Positions 20,880-32,500 of a stretch of 64,000 nt of DNA are shown in pieces. The position numbers and the translations under genes are program-made. This stretch comes from Brachionus plicatilis. Lineage: Eukaryota > Rotifera > Eurotatoria > Ploima > Brachionidae. Within the stretch, counting starts at the first letter, position 1, and every line of letters starts with the position of its first letter. The notes beneath the pieces are model-generated. The model was given only the letters and a program-made list of their open reading frames with translations, made no database searches and was not told the origin of the DNA. The DNA lies in contig QEOQ01000226.1 in assembly GCA_010279815.1 (NCBI GenBank), positions 3,103,219-3,167,218 on the forward strand, given 5' to 3'.

Positions 20880-21560
20880 TAGTCTCGGGTCACAAAATTT
20901 TTTTCTGGTTCACATTTTTTCATTTTGGACCACATTATTTGACAAAATTTTTTATTCTTTATTTTTTGATCACATAATTTCAGGTCACGAAAGTTGTGAA
21001 CAGCTCGGGTCACATAATACGAGAAAAGATTTAGGTCACGAAAGTTGTGAACGACCGGTCACATAATTACCAAGACCCCATTTTTCAGATATATGATAAA
21101 ATTTTAAGCATTTATTAAAAAAACGATGCAAAATAAATTTCGTAGATAAAAAATTTGATATAAGTTTACTAGTTTGAGAAGTTAGTATGTAATATATTCT
21201 TAGAATTCGATTCATTTTTCAAATTTAAAATTTATTTACAATGTTTAAAGTTAAACTGTATAATGGGTAAGATTACGTCATTTTACGTAATTTTACGCCA
21301 GAAAATGTAAGCTTACATAATATAGCATCATTTCTTGTATGTAAGAAAATGTAAGATAACATAACAAAAACACTTACGGCCAAAAAAAACTGAATTTTAG
21401 AGGAAAAAGTGAAAAATTAATAAAAATTTGAATTTTAGACAATTTTTTGAAAAAAACATTACACTTTATTACTTTTTTTACACCATTTCACGTAGGATTA
21501 CACAATTTAATGTAAGAATATCTAATTTTCTGTCATATTTTTTTAGTAATGTAAATATTA
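20880..21560. repeat. Degenerate repeats (GGTCAC and ACGTAA types)
   Basis: AGGTCACGAAAGTTGTGAAC occurs at about 20982 and again at about 21033, each followed by a GGTCACATAAT-type motif. From 21240 to 21530 there are many TTACGTAATTTTACG-like motifs, as in the arms of the element at 13100-13716. No gene is seen; the frame at 21428-21838 is compositionally biased and unrecognised. Confidence 0.45.
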
Positions 21561-22699
21561 GGAAAGTAGCCATATTTTTTTGGTCAAAAGATGATTTTAA
21601 AAATAACAAAAAACTTTATGCAATTAAAAATGATATTCAAATATGTGATTCTGAATTTAGAAATAAATCTGAACAACTCCAACTGGAAAAAAAAATTAAA
21701 GGAGTATATATAGAAGTGTATCAATTACAGATTATCATGACTCTAAATTTCCTAATTTCCCTCAAAATTTCACTAAATCTAATTATTTTTCAAAAAATTA
21801 AACAAATTATTATTTATTGTAAAGCTGGTCGAGCATAGATCCTTCAGCAATATAAAGAAAGTAAAATAAAAAATAAAAAATAAAAAAAAGAATAAGATAT
21901 AAAAAAGCTAATAACTTGAAGAGACCCCAATCATTACTATACAGCCACTAGTTAAAAAATAACGTGGTAGATCAGTTGGATCAAGCAAACATAAAAAAAG
22001 TAAATTGAATATTATTTTTGTCTATGTTTAATTATTTTTGTTCTAAATTTATATAAATTGCATTAATTTTTTTTATCTACGGTATTGCTATGATAAACAG
22101 TTTTTACGTAGTTTTACGAAAATTTAAATTAAATTAAATTTTAGTAATTTTATAAATGGCGATTTTTTTGAATTTTTCTATTTTTTTTTAGAAAATTAAA
22201 ATGAAAATTGAAAAAAAAAAAATTACGCAATTTTACGTAAATTTACGTAAATTTTATTATAAAAAACGAATCAAAAAATCGGGAAAAAAAGTAAATTTTG
22301 AAATAAATTAGTTTAATATTTTATGAAAAATATTTACAAAAGTTAACGATTTATTTCGATTTTTAATTCTTATCTGTTTTGAGACTATCTGCGGCTTTTT
22401 TCCATGACTCTTTGAAATTTGAGTTTATCGGAACTTACTTCAGCAAACATTCTAATAAAATGAAATCTAAGTATTTCTCACAATTAGTAATGAATTTAAA
22501 TATTAATTTTTATTTCAACAATATCGACCGGATAATTTTTTGCCATAAAAACATAAGGCATGACCAAGATCGTTTTTAAACCTCTTTTTGATTTCGTTTC
22601 TTAGATGATTTGTAAATGGTTTGTTGTTAACTTAAATTATTTTTAAATTAATCATAAATTACCTAGTAAATTAAATAAAAAAACTTCTTTTTTCATTCC

Positions 22700-23300
22700 A
22701 AGAGGCGTCTATTCGGTTCGCTGATCGACCAATTTATCATTTAAGAATGCCTTCAAAATATCCAAATTCTTTACCATGTACATCAAAGCATGATGGAAAA
22801 ATTAATATATGGGCTGGGATATCATATAAAGGGTGCACAAAATTTGCCGTTAGATTTTAATCAGAAAATCCAGTCTTATAAAAAGGATAAATATTATTTA
22901 TTAAAGGTTTTTCAGGTAAACATGAATTCAGAGTTATATAGAGAAATTCTCGGTGATTATTTGATGCCTTTTGGTGTAAAAAAGTTTGGTAATGAGTTCA
23001 ATTTGTACAATGACCCAAAACCTAACACATTGTTATGTTCATCCTTTTTAAACACAAATTGGATACTTTATTTAATAAAATTCATCATGTAAATAAATAA
23101 TCTAGTATTAAAAAGATAAAATCACCTCCGAAATCACCAGATATTAACCCAATTGATTTGTTTTGGAATGAGCTAAAAGTTTTTGTAAGATAAAAAATGG
23201 TCTTATCCGATTTTGATCCCATTATAGCTATTAGAGTATTTGAAAAAACAATTACGCCATTTAGATGTAAAATATATATAAATAACTTAAAAAAGGTATT
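22700..23300 (+). pseudogene. Tc1/IS630-type transposase relic
   Basis: Fragments read MPSKYPNSLPCTSKHDGK and INIWAGISYKGCTKF (near 22750-22850), the second-Asp region. KSPPKSPDINPIDLFWNELK and KVFVR (near 23125-23190) are the third-acidic-residue block, with Asp where Tc1 has Glu. NNLKKVL ends the enzyme. Frame changes and stops separate the blocks. Confidence 0.65.
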
Positions 23301-23336
23301 ATTTAATAAAAAAGATATTTATTTTATATTTCTTTA

Positions 23337-23699
23337 AGTTTTGTGAAATTCTGTAAAAAATGACAAAAAGAACAGAAAAAAATGAAAAAAAATTGAATAA
23401 CTTTTTTTCTAAAGGTTTAAACTTAATTCTGTAAATGCAACATAGTGCAACATTCAAAGTTGCATAAAATATCAAGGTCTGCTAAATTTGCAGAGTTTAG
23501 CAGAAATTGAATTTCAATAAAATCGAGCAAAGTGCATTTTGCAGAGATTTTGCACATCATTAGCAGACTTCTACAGTTAATGCAACTTTGAATGTTGCAC
23601 CATTCTGTATTCACAGAATTAATTTTAAACTTTTAGAAAAAAAGTTATATAATTTTTTTACACTCTGTTCTGTTCTTTTGTACTGAACTTCACAAAACC
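23337..23699. mobile_element. hAT-like MITE, copy 1 (8-bp target duplication)
   Basis: Inverted ends AGTTTTGTGAA and complement GGTTTTGTGAA extend for roughly 80 bases (GTTCAGTACAAAAGAACAGA type). TTTCTTTA flanks both sides exactly (23329-23336 and 23700-23707), the 8-bp duplication of hAT elements. The centre contains an inner inverted repeat around TTGCAGAGTTTAGCAGAAAT. A second copy is at 39266-39595. Confidence 0.8.
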
Positions 23700-24744
23700 T
23701 TTCTTTAAAAGTTATTAATTTTTACGTAGTTAAAATAGTCATTGAGAAAAACGGTGACTGTTCGGCTCATTAATAATTGCATTATAGTTGTGATTTTTTT
23801 TTACGATTTTTTTTCTCGTTTTTTTACTAAAATTTTCCATTTTTTGTTGTATAATAAAAATTTACGTAAAATTTCGTATTTTTTTTTTCAATTTTCATTT
23901 TAATTTTCTGAAAAAAAGAGAAAAATTGTAATTTTTTCAATTTTTTTTTGTCCCTTTTTATATTTGCTTAAATTTACTTTTTTTTACTTAGTTTAACGTA
24001 ATTTTACGTAAAATCGCGTAAAATTTCGTAAAAACAGTTTATCATCAGTTTAGCAGTACTGTATGCACCTTTTTTATTAAAATAGAAATAAAAAAATGAA
24101 AAATCCATTTTATTGTCAGACCATCAAGCCATATACGATTTCAATTTAGCTGTTAGTCGTCTGTGCGGATAAAATGCTTTCGCAAAATCAAGCAGAATCA
24201 CATCAACAGGAACACTTTTGTCTAGACTCATTGAGATGAAATCTAGAGTTTCCAGAAGATTTGGTGTACATTAAAAACTTGGTAAATTTTTAAAAAAGTA
24301 ATTAAAAAAATTTAAAATTTCAATTGTTTGTAATTGAGCTAAATCTGAAAAAACAGTGATCAAAAAATTAATATGCAACCAAAAGAGGAGATTTATAAAA
24401 AGAATGGATGGAAAACTTCGGAATAATAAGAGTCTTTAAAGAAAATTCTCAGATCATACTCGAACAATAAGAAAACAGATAAGTGCACATAAATAAGCAA
24501 AATTTTCAATTTTTTTTTTCAATTTCAAATCATTTAAACAGATAATTTTAAAAAGGAAAACAAAATAAATCAATTGTTTGGATTTCGAAGTACAACAATT
24601 CTGAAGTTTTTTAAGTCCTTATTCACTACTGGTCGGATTATTAATAATTGCATTATAGTTGTGTTTATTTTTACGATTTTTTTTGAAAAATAATGACATT
24701 AACTGGGTTTGATAGAAAAAAATTCTAAGCTGTTTAATTTATTA

Positions 24745-24942
24745 TATTTAAATAGGGAAAATCTCTTCCAAAGTCACCAGATTTGAATCCTATCGAAATG
24801 ATTTGCAATGAATTGAAAGAATTTGTGAGAAAGAGAAATATTCAAAATGATGAGGAAGCAGTTGAGGCAATTTTAGAGTTTCAAAGAAAACTTACTCCAG
24901 CTAAATGCCAAGCATACATTAATAATTTAAAAAAGGTATTTT
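24745..24942 (+). pseudogene. Tc1/IS630-type transposase C-terminal relic
   Basis: An open stretch of about 60 codons reads SLPKSPDLNPIEMICNELKE, then FVRKRN and QRKLTPAKCQAYINNLKKV. It covers the third catalytic acidic residue (NPIE) and the C-terminal helices. It is related to the fragment at 23125-23300 but a different copy. No complete element ends were identified around it. Confidence 0.65.
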
Positions 24943-25148
24943 TTTTTCAAAAAAGATAATAATAATAAAGGTAATAAAAACCGTGATAAAAAAATGTAGA
25001 TTGAACAAACTGCTAGGTCAAACAATGTCTTTGAAAAGCATTTTTTCATTAAATAAAATTAATTTACAAAATTTTACCATTTTTTACAAGAAAAAAAGTC
25101 AAAATTTACGTAAATTTTCGCTAATTTTCTTTTTGTCAAAAAAAGCAA

Positions 25149-25179
<31 letters not shown>
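25149..25179 (+). repeat. (TAG)n microsatellite, 3' tail of the LINE
   Basis: About ten units of TAG/GTA on plus (CTA on minus) lie directly downstream of the minus-strand LINE end. CR1/L2-like LINEs end in short tandem repeats rather than poly(A). Confidence 0.75.
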
Positions 25180-26045
25180 TAAACTGCAGTATAGATATTT
25201 CTATCTATACCAACGCACTGAGGCGTTTAGCCTTATCTAGTGTAAGGCTTTGGCAGTCTTTGCTTCTCACTAATCCAAACACTTCTTTGTCAATTATTGC
25301 TTTGAAACTGTTGATTGTTTTCGCATTAATCGCATTTTTTGTCAAACTATTCCAATCCTTTGCCAAACGGTTTGTTAAAAAATTATATCTTGATGAACCT
25401 CTGCGATTTATTTCACGGACAAGTCGTTTGTCATGTGGTCTTCTTAGGTTTATAGTGCTGTTTTTAGTGTAGTTGATACCATTCATTAGAGATACTTTTT
25501 CTAGAACATTAACTATTTTATACATTTGAATTAAATCACCTCTCAGGCGACGATTTTCAAGGCTCATAGGATTTAAGTCTTTCAACCTCTCTTCATACGG
25601 TTTTACTCTGGTAAAATCTACAAGCTTTTTTGCTCTTCTTTGAACTCTTTCTATGATCTTAACATCTGTCTTTAAATATGGGCGCCACATACTCACTGCA
25701 TACTCTAAGTGTGGTCTAACAAGTGAAGTATAAAGGAGTCTCAGTGTTTCCTGGCCAAGACTCTTGAAACAATTCTTTATTTGACCCAATGTTCTATTCG
25801 CTTTCATAGCTGCGACTGTGCACTGCTTGTTCCACTTAAGATCACTTGTTACAAACACCCCCAGGTCCTTTTCCTCAGTAATCTCTTCTAAAACGTGAGT
25901 AATTTTTGAATTTGACATTGAATATTCCCCTTTCTCTTTCCTCTTCCCGATATACATAGCTTTACACTTTTTTAAGTTTAAATCAGTTGACCAGATATCA
26001 GTCCATTCCATTAGAAGGTCTAGATCAGCCTGAAGTTCTAATGAT
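25180..26045 (-). mobile_element. 5'-truncated CR1-like LINE, intact 3' part of ORF2
   Basis: 26011-25205 is an unbroken 268-residue frame: DLNLKKCKAMYIGKRK, EKDLGVFVTSDLKWNKQC, AMKANRTLGQIKNCF, LYTSLVRPHLEYAVSMWRPY, ERVQRRAKKL, and a tail with the RLAKDWNSLTK type motif. This is the thumb and C-terminal region of CR1/L2-type reverse transcriptases. The frame ends at 25205, followed by a short 3' UTR and the CTA microsatellite. The catalytic palm is missing because of 5' truncation near 26045, the usual outcome of LINE retrotransposition. The lack of stops suggests a fairly young insertion. Confidence 0.8.
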
Positions 26046-26590
26046 AGAATCTGTGAAATTTTTTTGTTGAGTGAAAATTTACCAAAATTTACAAAAATTC
26101 GGCCATTTTTTGGCCAAAGTAAAATAAAGTAAATTTACGAAAATTTACGTAAAATATAAATTTGAAGAAAAAAAGTATTAAATTTATTATTTTAAATTTT
26201 TCGAGGATAAAATAAATCAAAATTTGGTGAATTTTATTTTACTCTTTTCTTTATGAAATAAAACATAAGCTAAATGAGTTAGTGATTTATCAGTAAAAAT
26301 AGAAAATTTATCTGTTTTCCTACCTTTTAAACCATCTTTAACCTGTTGACCTACTCAGAATAAGAAGAAATCAGAGAATAATGTACATACATGATTAAAT
26401 TCAATAATTAAACAAAGCTTTTAATCCTTAAACATTTTATTAATTGATTTTAAATAAAAATTTTTCAAAAAAAAAAAATAATAAAAAATAAAAAAGACCA
26501 AATTTCTATACCATCATATATAAATTTGAAAAAGTTAAAATCGTTTTTTTATTATTGAATAATTTAATATCTCATTTATCTTTAACATTT

Positions 26591-29500
26591 TTAATTCTCT
26601 TGTCCATTACCAAGACCACTCGAGTACGTACTAATAGAAATGGGACTATTGCTTGTTGTCACCCCTAAATTAAATTTACTCAGCCTATTGTTTGCTTTAT
26701 TTTGACCGATTGAAATGTTGTATTTGTCAAAGCATTCTTTGTCAAATTTTTCTAGATGCTCGCTCTGCTCGTCCTTTAATCTTTCCAATCTGGCTTGAGA
26801 GTTTTTTTCAAAGTCCTCGCATTCAGTCAGAATCCTTAGGTCCAGATCTTTGAATCTTTGCTTTCGTTCAGCTTCAAGTTGTTCATTCTCCCGTAAAAAT
26901 GTCTCGGCTTGTTGTTGCTTACGGTTTGCATGAGATTGGTACAGCAACCTCATCTGCTTTTCCAAGTCTTCATTTAATTGATCTTGCTCCATTTGCTGAG
27001 TACTGTTTAGTTTAAAATTTTGCTGCTGATAAACAGCTTCCACATTTGTTTTATAGTGCTCGTAGAGAAGGCTAAATTTTCTATTTTGCTCTTCTTTTAT
27101 TTGTTCCAGCTTTTCTTTCACCTGATCCTTAGGCGTCTTGGCCATTATTTCTTCAACATAAGTTTTGTATTGCTTGTTTTGAGTGTTATATTGGTGTTTG
27201 TACAATTTGCGTATATTTGCTTGTTGTTGCTTTATTTTTCAAATAGATAATTAATTTTTATTAGACAAAATTTTAGTTTAGTTTGAGAAAAACTAAGAGA
27301 AAATTGTTTTAATTACTTAAAAAATGGAGATGGTGATATACTTTGCTTGAAAATTAAAAGATTACGATTAAATAAATTTATTTTTGACATTAATTTTTTT
27401 TTTTTTTTGATTCCGAGAATTTTTTTGAAACTTAAAATTATTTTCAGGCAAAATTAATTTAAAAGTTTTTTTAAATCTAATGTTAATTTTAAAATTCAAG
27501 GTAATTACACCAAAAGAAACTAAAAATTAGTGTAAAGTTTAGGGTTCTTTTGTCAAAATCTAAAAGTACTGCCACAAATATTTTTAGTTGTTCATAAAAT
27601 AGCAATAAAAGTGTGTTTTTGAAGCAAAAAACAATCAAATTTTGAAGATTTTATTTTTATTTTTAATTTTTTAAGTCAGTATGTGTTAAAAAAATTTTGA
27701 CTTAAAAATAAAAATAAAAATGCTTGTTAATTTAATTTAATTAATGTTTATATTACAAGAAATAAATGAAATTTTTAATACATTGATATCTTTTAATACT
27801 TCAAATCTTTAATACTTTGATCATTGATATTTTTTCGATTTTTTCTTTTATTTAAAAAATTTTTAAAATTAATTGAAATAAAGTGAAATAAACATGAAGA
27901 AAGAAATAAGGCTTGTTTGTCTTCTTAATATGAAAGTATTTTTTTATTTAGATCTTTTAATAATATATTAAATCGAGAGCCGATTAATTTAATGATTCAA
28001 ATTACAGTAGCATTGTATTATGAACATCTCCATTTTGATGTGAGTTCAGCAACTTTTTGCATTCTGATCACAAAATTATTTCAGAACATTTAAAAATAAA
28101 AATTAATCAAAAATCATTTTAAAAATCGCTTAAAAAAATTGAAATTTTACTATAAAAAAATATAAAATTTTTCAGCGCAGTATTTAGAGATTTTTTGATC
28201 TAGAAAGTAAAGTTAGGCAGATTTTTAAAAGAATTATTCATGTAATGTTAATGCTTTTAAATTTTTTAGAACTAGTTAATCTTTTTCAATAAAAAAATTT
28301 AAATAAAATTAATCAGAATGTTTAATTAATGAAAAAACTTCATCTTGTCATTTAAATCTAATATGATGATGTCACTATAAAGTAATTAAACAGAGTTGTT
28401 TAAACACAAGTCTAAAGGCATTTCTCTAAAATGAGCTAATTCGAAACTAACTTTCAAAATCGGTCTTTTTTGTTCTTAATTTATTTTTTCTTTTAATTTT
28501 TTAATTTTTTCTCCTCCTTAAAGAAGGTTAATTCATCAAGAGATAAATCCAAGTCAATTCCAAGTCCGAAATTTATAATTAATTTTTTTTAAAGTCCAAG
28601 TCAAAGACTTTGACTCAAATTTTCTTTTCTTTATCTTTTTGACTTTGACTTTAGCCAGGGCACCACAATAGCTCTCTAGAACGGCAAAAAATTCATTTGA
28701 CCGTGATCATGACTGCATGAAACGGTAAAAATTCAATTATTAATTTTGACTTAAAAATTAAATAAAACCCAACCATAAATAATCTATTTTTTCCACTAAT
28801 TTAACAACGAAAAAGTAATATAAATTTTTTAAAAGACAAAATTATAAAATCAATTAAACAGCATTAAAAAAATTTTACTTGAAAACCATGAAATTTTTTA
28901 TATAATATTTTTGAAATAATTTTGTGCTTAGACTCAGTAAATTTTTAAAATATTTGAATTAATCAATTATTTTACTATTGATGATAACATAGAATTGTAC
29001 AATTAAAGATATAAAGTAGCCATAATGACTCTTTATTTTTATTTTAAATAAAAAGAAGTTTTAAAAAATTCTGTCTATTTAAAATAAAAACGTTTTAAAG
29101 TTTTAAAACATTTGAGCTTTAATATTTATTTCTTAAAGGTTAAAAAAACGAATCTACAAGTATTAAATATGTTTGTACATCATTTCAGATTAGGTATTGT
29201 TAAACTTTATCCTAAAGATCTTGATTAGCAAAAATTATATTTTCTTGGTAAATTCTTTTCAAAATTAAAAAAATTGTAAAAAAATTTTGATATGAAAATT
29301 TTTGTTAAAACTTAAATTAAGACATTTTCTATGAATTAAATGGTCAATGAGAATTATTTTAATTATTTTAGACAAAACAAAAACTGAAATTATATTATGT
29401 TGGTATTAATAAAGATTTTTGAAAAAAAGTAACAAATGTATAAAATTTTAGATAAATTTTTGTTCGAAATTATTAAAGTCTCCAGATTTTTTTAATTGTC

Positions 29501-32500
29501 CAAAATTTATTCTGTAAATTATATCAGCCGATAAATTCTAAAAATTCTGACATGTCATCTAATTTAAGTTTTCTGCAAATAATCTGCAATAAAATTTTCA
29601 TAAACTTTGAATTGTTTTTGTATCTAAAATTCCTTTTTTATCACTTTATAAAAATTTATAAATAAACAACCTTTTCTTGATTTAAAAAAAAATTCTTTGT
29701 ATATAAAAAATCTTTTTGACATTAGAATTAAACTGACCAAGATAAAACTGGGCATTGTGAGTTTTGGTACAAAAATCAAAAACAAAATATAAAAAGTGCC
29801 AAAGCTTAAGTTCTGAAGAACTAAAACATGTTCTGTAAATTGTAGCAGCTGATACATCCTTTGTACCACCAATATACTGATTCTGCAAAACTGTGCAAAA
29901 TTCAGAACATTGTGAATTATAGTACAAAAAACAAAAACAAAACATAAAAACGCCAGATCTTTAATCTGGACCTACTAAAACATGTTCTGTAAATTGTAGC
30001 AACTAAAACATCGTTTGTACCACCACTTAAAGTTGAATTGGATTTTTAATATAATGTAGTATCCCAGATTTTGCAGATTTATTGCAGAATTTTGCAGAAT
30101 CAGTATATTGGTGGTATAACGGATGTTTCAGCTGCTACAATTTACAGAACATGTTTTGGTCCTTCAGAACTTAAGCTTTGGAATTTTTAATATTTTGTTT
30201 TTGTTTTTTGTACAAAATTTCACAATGCCATATAACTGACCGAAACCAATTTTAGCTTTAAAAATTAAGAAATTAAAGAAATTAAATCAGAGTTATAAAA
30301 CAACATTTTATTAAAACATTTATGAAACTGATAAATTTAACTTATTTTATTATGATTTAAAAACATAAATTTTTTTTTGTCTAAAATCATATTTTTTATT
30401 GAAAAAAAAAAGGTCAGACTTTAAAATTTATTCGTTGCTTAATGAGAAAAAAATGATTAAAGTTTGATAAAAAAAATTTAATTTTTTTAATACTAAAGTC
30501 TCAAAGTTGCGAACTTTATCAGACAAATGAAAGAATTAATTTGAGTAAAAGAGTTTATCTGGAATCATAATTTATAATAAAAATATATTAATTTGGTTTA
30601 AATAGCAGTCTAGAAGCAGTTTTAAAAAAATTTTCTTATATTTTTTTTCCATGGCATTATTTTAGTAAGTTCGGAAACAAAAAAATTTTGATTTAAATTT
30701 TTAAAAATTTTTATTTTGAAAATGTTCTGAAATGAGAATAGGTTAAAAAGAGTGAGTAGAAGCGTGATTTAGTCTAAAACTAATCTAACTTTAATTCTCC
30801 TAAATCTATGTGATCAAGCATATTTTTGTACGAAAAAAAGAATCCTTTAAAAAATTTTACCCGAATCATTTTCAAACAAAATTTCGACCAATTTAATATT
30901 TACATGAATTGAAAAGGTTAACTTTTAAATTTCAATTACCTTTAGGTTTCTTGGGTGCTGTTTTATTTCGTGTGAGTGCTTTTTTTTCAAGTCTCGGCGA
31001 CGTCTTTCACAATAATTTTTATAATTTGTCATTTCCTCGCTCAACTCTTTTTCCATGTACTCTTGTTTCCGCTTTTGCATGATGCCAAGATGGCGCTGCT
31101 TGACCAAATAAAACGTGGTCAACTGATTGATCAACAGACCATGATTTTTGTTCAGACCTTGTTTTTGTTCAGCTATCTCGTGATTGAGCATGTCGAGCTC
31201 GCGCTTCTGGCTCATGAGCAAATGCTTTCGCTGAAGGAGACACAAGTCCTCGGTTGAGTTCATGTCCAGTTGTTTCTTTTTTCTGTCCTCCTTGATTTTG
31301 GCTTCCGAATGAAGACGCTCTTTGGCGAGCTTGAGTTTTTCGTCGCGTTCCTTCGAAGATAGATGTTTGGATGACAGTTCCTTCTTGGTATCCTCTTTGT
31401 TCCGCTTGTACTCGGCTTCCAGTTCATGTATGTAGCGCTTTAGCTCTTTGGCATTTGTCTCCTTGGCATTGCAGATAAACTTTTTCTCTTCGTTGGCTTT
31501 GTAGCGTTTTAGCTCGTCCATTTCTTTGGCCTGTCGACACCTCAGGCCGTCCAGGTCTTTAGTGAACTGGACCACTTCCTGATTGTATTCTTTTTCGGAT
31601 TTTACTCGCAGCTCTTCGATCTCGCCTCGAAGTTTTGTCTCGAGTATTTTCAAAAGCTTGGCATGCTGACGTTTCAGATTCTGGAACTCGATCACGTCCT
31701 GGCATTCGCGATGAGATTGCTCTTCACTTACAATCGCCTGCGTGGTCTTGATTGTGGCAAAACCAAGCGGATGTGGTGGCTGTTGTGTGTTTTCTCCTGC
31801 TGCCATCTTTTCAAAATTAAATTTTTACTTTTTTTTTAAATATTTTTCAGATTAATTGATTTCAAAATTCATAACATGTCACTAGTTTTTAATTTAATCC
31901 AATTTTAATTAAAGTGCTGATACCTTGAATTCACCATATTTTTCGTAAATTACCAATAATTATTGTAAAATTCAGTGAAAAAAAAAATTCCAAAATTTCT
32001 CGAAAAAAACCGATTTTCATGAAAAAAATTTTTTTTTTTTGAATTTTTGAAAGGGTCTCCCTTTTTAACACAAAAAAATAACCATTCAACACAATTTCAA
32101 AACGCTCAGCACAAAATGATTTCTTCTCAACACAAAAATTAAAATTTGGAAAGAATACTTTTAGCCACAAAAATTAAAAATAAAATAAATGCATTCAACA
32201 CAAAAATGGCTTGTTGGAAAAATTTTTAAAAAATTTATTCAAAATCTTATTTATTCAAGGACTGTTATAAAGTTGAGAGTTCTTTTCTTTAAGCTTCGGA
32301 ATTTACTTTATTTACCTAACTTCCACTTAAAAATATTATTAAATAAAATTTAAAATTAAAAAAAAATTTATTTTATTATAAATATTTTTGTGTTGAAAAA
32401 AAATTTCCTTTAAGAATTATTTTCAAACACAATTTTTTTGTGTTAAATGTCTTTGTTTTTTGAATATAATTTTTTGGTGCTGAGAAGAAATCGAATTGTG

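Larger units (their letters stand above)
22078..24063 (+). mobile_element. Tc1/mariner-like element with a nested MITE
   Basis: The left end TACGGTATTGCTATGATAAA and the complement of the right end (TACAGTACTGCTAAACTGAT, then GATAAAC) form inverted repeats that continue as GTTTTTACG...TTTTACG. Both ends are bounded by TA. The interior carries a decayed transposase (22700-23300) and a 363-bp MITE (23337-23699). Size is 1986 bp including the nested element, about 1.6 kb without it, usual for Tc1/mariner transposons. Confidence 0.7.

Noticed and set aside
30976..31257. 93-codon plus-strand open frame
   Set aside because: Antisense of the TAO kinase coiled-coil exon, which matches the family over its whole length.
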